Shown: positions 58,671-64,000 of the stretch, one piece after another
How positions within the stretch are numbered: the first letter of the stretch is position 1
Layout of the letters: every line of letters begins with the position of its first letter
Source: Ampullaceana balthica
Taxonomy: Eukaryota > Mollusca > Gastropoda > Lymnaeidae
DNA length: 64,000 nucleotides
Reading direction: 5' to 3'
Assembly: GCA_944989445.1 (NCBI GenBank)
Contig: CALYLW010000041.1
Location: 1,188,001 to 1,252,000, forward strand
Program-made: the position numbers and the translations under genes
The notes under the pieces: generated by a model
Databases searched by the model: none
Told to the model about the DNA's origin: nothing
Seen by the model: the letters and a program-made list of their open reading frames with translations, nothing else

Positions 58671-58902
58671 AATAATATTCAGAATGAAAAACTATAACAA
58701 ATATTCTAATAGAGAAGCCTATAACCTTTTTATTTTGCAAGAGTACACATTTCTTAAGCATTAAAAAAAATTATGTGAATTGGCAGAACATTGTAAACAA
58801 TAGATGAAATGAGAGCAGCAATATTATTGGCTGGCACAAAGACAAACCAGCAAATCTTAAGGCTTGAATTTGTTTAACAATATATTGGCCCATTGCCTAA
58901 AA

Positions 58903-59087
58903 CAGTGCTTCTCAAAGGGGTGGTCCGCGGACCGGTGCCGGTCCGTGGGCAATCCGCCGCCGGTCCGCAGAAGTTATCAAAAAAGGACAGAAAAAATTGT
59001 CAGTGCAGGGAAAGTAGTGCACCGGTCCCTGGTGCAATGTAAAAAGTTCCTGCCGGTCCGCCATACTAAAAAGTTTGAGAAGCACTG
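58903..59087. mobile_element. hAT MITE, TSD GCCTAAAA
   Basis: 185 bp; ends CAGTGCTTCTCAAA and (reversed) CAGTGCTTCTCAAACTTTT, perfect 8-bp GCCTAAAA flanks (58895-58902, 59088-59095). GC-rich 'ccggtccg' interior. Confidence 0.93.
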
Positions 59088-59398
59088 GCCTAAAAGGTAT
59101 AGAACAAAATCTCCTTTTTGAGCACACATTTTCAGCATCCTGACAATTTGAGCTTTTCAAATTTCTGATACTGACGGTTTCCATCGTAGCCTGACCTTAT
59201 GAGCGAGGAAATTGAAAACAGTAGAGGTCATGTTGTGGGTATCATGCCCCTAGCTTAAATTCAAGAACTTTGTACACACTTTAGTTTTTAGAATAGTCAC
59301 AGAGAGACTTAAATTGGGCTACACTATGCCACATCAAGGAAATCTTTTTTCACAGAATTCAATGTTTTAAAGCATTAAGTGACATGTCAACAGCTTAC

Positions 59399-59641
59399 AG
59401 TTTTGAAATTCCTCAAAGGAGACTTGAATTTCTCCAGTGATTCTTGGTACTTTGAAAAGAGTTCACTCGGGTCGGACCACCAGACCTCCTCTCTTTTCAT
59501 CATCATTCCAGCATGGAACTTTTCATTGATGACTTCAGCACTAGACTCGAAGTTTTGGATAGGGACAAATATAGCTGGATTGTTATGGAAAAGATCCTGG
59601 CGATCTTTTCCACTTAAAAATTTGTCAAGGTACTGGTACAG
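59399..59641 (-). CDS. NO VEIN-like exon (WWSDPSELF motif)
   Basis: An 81-codon exon with acceptor acctcctcag|CTG and donor AAAACT|gtaagc. It encodes LYQYLDKFLSGKDRQDLFHN, then NPAIFVPI and REEVWWSDPSELFSKYQESL. The FVP...W.DP..LF arrangement is typical of NO VEIN-like proteins. Confidence 0.88.
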
Positions 59642-59921
59642 CTGAGGAGGTTTTAGAGGAGATTAAGTTTTTTCATCAACTGCAATCAATAGGAATTTTG
59701 CAATCAACAATTTTTTAAATCAACAGCAATTTCTAATAATGTCTAATGGCTATTTAATTATAAAATTGCAGTTCCTCTTTGCTGTAAATAACTTATTTAC
59801 TTTCAAATGTTAAGAATATTCATTTATGTAAAAAAATATTTAAACATTTTACTAACACTTAAGTCATGTAAGCTAAAAAAAACAAAAACATTTTGGTAGT
59901 TGATTTATACTAAATTTAAAG

Positions 59922-60115
59922 GCCGCGGTGGTCTAGCGGTAGCGCGCTAGACTGCCAAACCGAGGCAGAAAAGAGTCGCGGGTTCTATTCTCGGTGCTGG
60001 CAAGGCTAGCCACACAATCCCTTGCTCGTTAGTAGTGGCTAAATAAAACTTGTGAACGCTACTTCACTTGCCCCATAGTCCGTCATGGACTGGGACTGGA
60101 AAGGGGGTTATTATT
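59922..60115 (+). repeat. tRNA-derived SINE (family C)
   Basis: Head gcggtggtctagcggtagcg, B box gggttctattctc, body cttgctcgttagtagtggc, TTA-repeat tail. Not a tRNA gene: the cloverleaf is not complete and a SINE body follows. Confidence 0.8.
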
Positions 60116-60144
60116 ATACTAAATTAGGTGATAGCACATAGATA

Positions 60145-60370
60145 ATCAATGGATAGCGAAGTCAATAGTGCGCTCACCTTACAAGCTTAGGTGTGTGGGA
60201 TCTAGCCCACGTTAAGCCACAAAAAAACATGTTGATGAATGACTATTGCTAAAAAGTCCTCCACTGACTTGGAGAGGAGCTGGGTGCTGCCAAGTCTACA
60301 AAGTCCCGAGAAAGTTCTAATGGAAACATTAGAACCCCTTACAACCACAAGGTTATGGGACCAAAAAAAA
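60145..60370 (+). repeat. tRNA-related SINE (family B), uninterrupted copy
   Basis: Matches 3126-3196 plus 3753-3900: gcgaagtcaatagtgcgctc, gttgatgaatgactattgct, accacaaggttatggga. Confidence 0.82.
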
Positions 60371-60421
60371 ATCAATGAAGTAAAAATAGGACATTGCACA
60401 TTAACAGTACAAAATTTTTAC

Positions 60422-60607
60422 CTCATTAAAATGCCAGCCAGTGGTACAGAAAATTCTTGGTGCATCATAATTATCTCTGTTACACCAAGAGATAATGGCT
60501 TGCACAATTTCCTCTACACTTAGAGCAGATTTTATCTGTTGAATGTTCAATTTATTTTTAGCTCTATACTGACAGGCCTCATACAGTAAGGGTTGGGAGA
60601 CCCTTTT
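60422..60607 (-). CDS. NO VEIN-like exon
   Basis: The donor is AATGAG|gtaaaa. The acceptor is placed at acagag|AAA to keep phase 0; acag|AG is the alternative. It encodes KRVSQPLLYEACQYRAKNKL, then EEIVQAIISWCNRDNYDAPR and CTTGWHFNE. Confidence 0.78.
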
Positions 60608-61407
60608 CTCTGTATATAATAAAATACAATGTAATGACACAAGCCTCTGTAAGACTGACTTGTTGTTAGGATAACTTGAATTTGATATTTATTCATTCAA
60701 CAAATCAAAGCTCAATGCTGTTAGTTTAATCTTAAAATGCCTGTAGCAAAATACTTTCACAAATACTAAAATTTCATGTTCACACATTATATAAAAACAA
60801 ATGCATCATTCCCTCCCTCAACCCACCCCACCCCTGAGAAGGCAGTTAGACACATGGATCCACATTTATTTACTCTTGTCTGCTCATCTTTCTGTCAGTT
60901 GGTTCACACTTCTAACTAAAGTGCATCAGTGCTGTCTTGATCCAAATAAGTATCAATTACAGGGAGCAAAGTTTATAATTTATAATATAAGGAGCATATA
61001 ATTCTGACCATGACAGTCAGCAATTACTTCCGAATCCTTCATTTTTGGTTTTACTTATCATGTGTAGTGGACAGATTCTTCAGTGTAAAAAGCTAGTATA
61101 TTGTTAATAGGTCTATATTTTTTACAGTTCTTAATTGAATAGTTACCTTTTAATTCAATTTTTTAAAATTGATTTTTTTCCAATTCCAATTTACCCATTC
61201 ACACCAGTAAGTTATTACTTTTTTAAAAGTAGTTTTCTTTTTTCTAGTGGTTTCATTTTATGTTAAAGTGTATGCACTAATATTATTTTGAACTTAAAAA
61301 AATGACCATTTGACTTTTAATACATTTTCAATTGTGCTTTAATAATAATCCTTTTGGTGAGGAACTCGTAACTTGTAATCTAGTCACAATAAAACAAACA
61401 ACCTCAC

Positions 61408-61635
61408 CTTTAAAAATGTTGTAAAAAGAGAAGACTTTTCATAATGGATGACCAAATATTTTACAGTGTAAGCTAGGCAGCGTTTGACTCCCTGCACTTG
61501 TAGAAAAAGTTCATTTGGCTTTTCTAAAGATGACTCAGTGTGAATATCCACTGGAGATCCTGGACTTGTAAATCTTACAGAAGTGTGTTGAGCAGGAGCC
61601 CAAGCAAGAGACTTCAGCTGAACAGCAAACGTACT
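61408..61635 (-). CDS. NO VEIN-like exon (most 5' one in window)
   Basis: The donor is TTAAAG|gtgagg (strong) and the acceptor is cgccag|AGT. It encodes STFAVQLKSLAWAPAQHTSV, then KPNELFLQVQGVKRCLAYTV and HYEKSSLFTTFLK. The gene continues upstream, beyond 61635 or outside the window. I found no further exon in 61.7-64 kb, which is TE sequence. Confidence 0.78.
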
Positions 61636-62129
61636 CTGGCGGGTAATAAATTACATTGCCATTTATTTCAAGATTTTAAAAAATATAAAGGCATAATAAA
61701 AAATATAACAATTTTTTGTGTTTTCTACCATTATCACTTTTTTCAAGCAAGTCACAACTGAGCCATATCCAGAATTCAAGGGCACCCTACCTCAAGTAAA
61801 AAAAAACATGGATAATTTTAGTTTTGTAGCTCATAATCATGAAATTAATATGGGGCAGTAAAACTTTTAAAATGCATGTAAAGAAATCACAAAGATATTA
61901 AATTAAAATGTATAAATAACAATAGCTATCAACATAAAAAAGATATTAAAAAACATGACAGTAAATAAACTAAAGGAAGAAGTTCATTTAAAACTAATAA
62001 ATAAAGATCTGCACTCACTGCTAAATATACATTGTCATACTTGTTAAAGGTAAACATGTTTCTGTCTTATTTAATTTTCTAAAAGTCAAAGATCACTTTT
62101 CCCTCAGTTTTCTAGCTTGGTAATGAACT

Positions 62130-62465
62130 ACCGTATATACTCGTTCTAAGGCCAACCTTTTTAGCTTACGAGCGGGTCATAGGTGATTTCTGCATGTACA
62201 TTGAATATAGGTGTTGTAAGGAAGTAAAGTGAGGGAGGGAAGGTGTCTGCTCTCACGGGCTTGTGTCAGTATGTCAAAGCAAGTAGGCTTCCTTTAATAT
62301 GAAACATCAAACATCGCTCTTTTCTGTCAAGCCCTCTAGCCGGTATTGCTGTCTCCCCTCCCCTTTCTCAATATCAACATTGTCCTTGATAATTCCGAGC
62401 TTATTACGCCTTTTTCCTTAACTCAAAAACTCTGTAAGTTGATTTTTTTTTCGGGTCCCTTTGAG
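62130..62465. repeat. Repeat shared with 2.7-2.96 kb
   Basis: gtcaagccctctagccggta and taactcaaaaactctgtaag recur, diverged, at 2775-2880. It follows a lone 'gtatatactcg' MITE end. Confidence 0.6.
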
Positions 62466-62696
62466 CAGGGGTGGACTGGGCCGCCGGGACACCGGGAAAA
62501 TTCCCGGTGGGCCGCACGGACTGGTGATATAATAATAATTAATCTTGCAAAAAAATGTCCTGTTTGCTGATTTTTTGTACTAAAAAAATACAGTTTCTAT
62601 GGGCAAACATACAAGCATCTCTTTAGTGCATATAAACTCTTATTGACTCTGTCGTCTACCCAAGTAGGTTGTGAGATATCTTTTCTAAACTGAAAT

Positions 62697-64000
62697 CAGG
62701 GCCGCCCTTAGAGCAAGGCGAACGAGGCAATCGCCTTGTGCCCAGCGCTTTTCAGGGCCCCGCGCTTTGACAAAACATTTGTACTACTTTTTACAATTTT
62801 ATTTCTATTACGCAAATACGTAGGGCAAGGCGAACGAGGCAACCGCTTTGGGCCCAGCTCTTTTCAGGGCCCCGTGCTTTGACTAAACACTTAACTACTT
62901 TTTACTTCTATTACGCAATACATTTTTTTGTACAGCGTATCAAGAAAATTTTATATTTATTTTTAAAGAATAAAATATTAAGAAAAATTCCATACTAATA
63001 TAATAAAATATTATAATCATTCTAAATCCTAATGCAAAAAGTATTTTTCATAGCGTATTTTAGTATCATTTTTGTATTCAGAACATTTTAAAAAAGAGAA
63101 CGCCACTTTTAGGCTTTAACTTGCTATGGTTAGTGAAATAAAAATGTTTTAGACTTTCTGATCATGATAAATCAAAGAGACATATGACATCTACTTTGGA
63201 ATGGTTTGAGATGAAAAACAGGCTAACAAAACAATGACAATCGACAAACAAGCCAAAAAATAATAAACAGTAAAAAGGCTCGTTGGCATAGTGTATTTCA
63301 ACGTCTCATGGCCATTGTCCAATTTCTCGCTCAGCTTTTTCGTAGTTTAGTTGATAAATACATCAGGCACACGATGGAAAATTTCTGGGTCTTGTGGAAT
63401 TTCTTGCAAAATTTGTTCCGGTTTTTCAGGAAAATATATGAAGAATAAAAATTGATGAAATTCATGATCACTACTTCAGGAAAGCGCATTCAGAACGAAC
63501 TCATGTCGTTGATGGAAAATAAGTTAAGGAAAATTCTTGTAAGAAGAGTAAAATCAGCTAAACACTTTTCAGTAATACTTGATCGCACACCGTGCCAATG
63601 TCACCAAGAGCAGATGTCACTGACAATGCGCTATGTAAGCCAAGGAGGTGGATATTCTGAAGTTACTCATGAGCACTTCATACGTTTTCTAGAAGTGGAA
63701 GAAAGTAATGGGCAACAACTGCTTACTCACTTACTGTTTTACTATTGGAACTGAGAAAATTAGGCTTAGATGTTTCTGATATCCGCGGTCAAGGATACGA
63801 CAACGGTGCGAATATGATAGGCATAAGTGAGACGTACAAGGTCATCTTTTACAATTAAATCACTGGGCATTTTTACCCTTTTACCCTGCAAAGGTACACC
63901 TTGCTGCTATGTTATATGGTAAAAACTTTTCCTGGTGCACTGACACTTTTTTGTGTTTATTATTTAACAATCTATATTTTATTTTCGGATCCAACAAAGC
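62697..64000 (+). mobile_element. hAT element, left part (runs off window)
   Basis: Starts cagggccgcccttagagcaa, with a 112-bp tandem duplication (gcaaggcgaacgaggcaa at 62713 and 62825). The transposase fragment follows. A second, unrelated hAT-like end (caggggtggactgggccgcc) lies just before it at 62467. Confidence 0.65.
63452..63860 (+). pseudogene. hAT transposase N-terminal fragment (ZMYM1/DUF4371-like)
   Basis: KSAKHFSVILDRTPCQCHQE, QMSLTMRYV and HEHFIRFLEVEES, then after a +1 shift ELRKLGLDVSDIRGQGYDNG and ANMIG. 'IRGQGYDNGANM' is the signature of DUF4371 hAT transposases. Stops downstream; defective copy. Confidence 0.85.

Larger units (their letters stand above)
48983..61635 (-). other. 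NO VEIN-like (DUF3883) gene, 3' part, 15 exons
   Basis: Fifteen exons on the minus strand join in phase from 61635 down to the stop at 48983, giving about 975 residues; the 5' part lies outside the window. Recognisable parts are FPTKRGQWVSVKDKP and FVPI...WWSDPSELF, motifs of the type found in large NO VEIN/sacsin-like proteins, and at the C-terminus the NO VEIN domain (GQWGEQFVHEYLRQQ, LPYDFIVKY, VYVEV-KATVCW, FQISSNQIEFA, YGAG). That domain has a restriction-nuclease-like fold with a conserved D...ExK; here the Asp is in YDF and the E-V-K spans the last junction. Family members usually carry an N-terminal HATPase module, expected upstream. NO VEIN itself is a plant vein-patterning nuclear protein. 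The animal function is unknown to me. Introns hold a minisatellite and several TEs. Confidence 0.85.

Noticed and set aside
59922..60000. tRNA genes (also near 13190, 41150, 44310, 60150)
   Set aside because: B-box motifs are present but no complete cloverleaf; each is followed by a SINE body and tail.

Overview
This is a eukaryotic (animal) genomic window. It is AT-rich, its genes are split by GT-AG introns, and it is full of metazoan transposons: hAT, Tigger/pogo-like, Harbinger-like and Ginger-like DNA elements, Jockey/CR1-like and RTE-like LINEs, a Penelope-like element, and tRNA-related SINEs. The repeat mix and gene content suggest an invertebrate, perhaps a mollusc; that placement is a low-confidence guess.

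Two host genes can be assembled exon by exon, with matching splice phases. (1) On the plus strand (9188-33391) lies an apparently full-architecture PRDM9 ortholog: KRAB-like box, SSXRD-like motif, zinc knuckle, PR/SET domain and a terminal array of 13 C2H2 zinc fingers encoded by 84-bp tandem units. The in-frame stop falls immediately after finger 13. About 13 more decayed finger units follow it, with a 7-bp duplication, lost zinc ligands and further frameshifts, as if the array was truncated and its tail is dying. The first exon (start codon) was not identified. (2) On the minus strand (61635-48983, continuing beyond the window) lie the last 15 exons of a large protein ending in a NO VEIN-type (DUF3883) C-terminal nuclease-like domain.

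Layout: 1-8 kb, stacked MITEs, hATs and a nested LINE; 9.2-33.4 kb, PRDM9 with very large TE-filled introns (intron 3 alone carries a Tigger-like element, a 4.4-kb Ginger-like element with 4-bp target duplication, an RTE-like LINE inside a Tigger-like composite, and another dispersed repeat); 33.4-35.5 kb, dead finger units and a 0.32-kb tandem duplication; 36.5-45.7 kb, hATs, a LINE with a SINE inside its own 3' tail, and MITEs; 45.7-49 kb, AT-rich sequence and a MITE downstream of the minus-strand gene; 49-61.6 kb, the NO VEIN-like gene, with a 44-copy 27-bp minisatellite in one intron; 62-64 kb, the beginning of another hAT element running off the window.

The two genes show no obvious functional link. 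The most biologically interesting feature is the PRDM9 locus: in vertebrates this protein binds DNA through its fingers and trimethylates histone H3 to place meiotic recombination hotspots. An invertebrate copy with every domain present, a repetitive recently duplicated finger array and a truncation history would bear on how old that system is.
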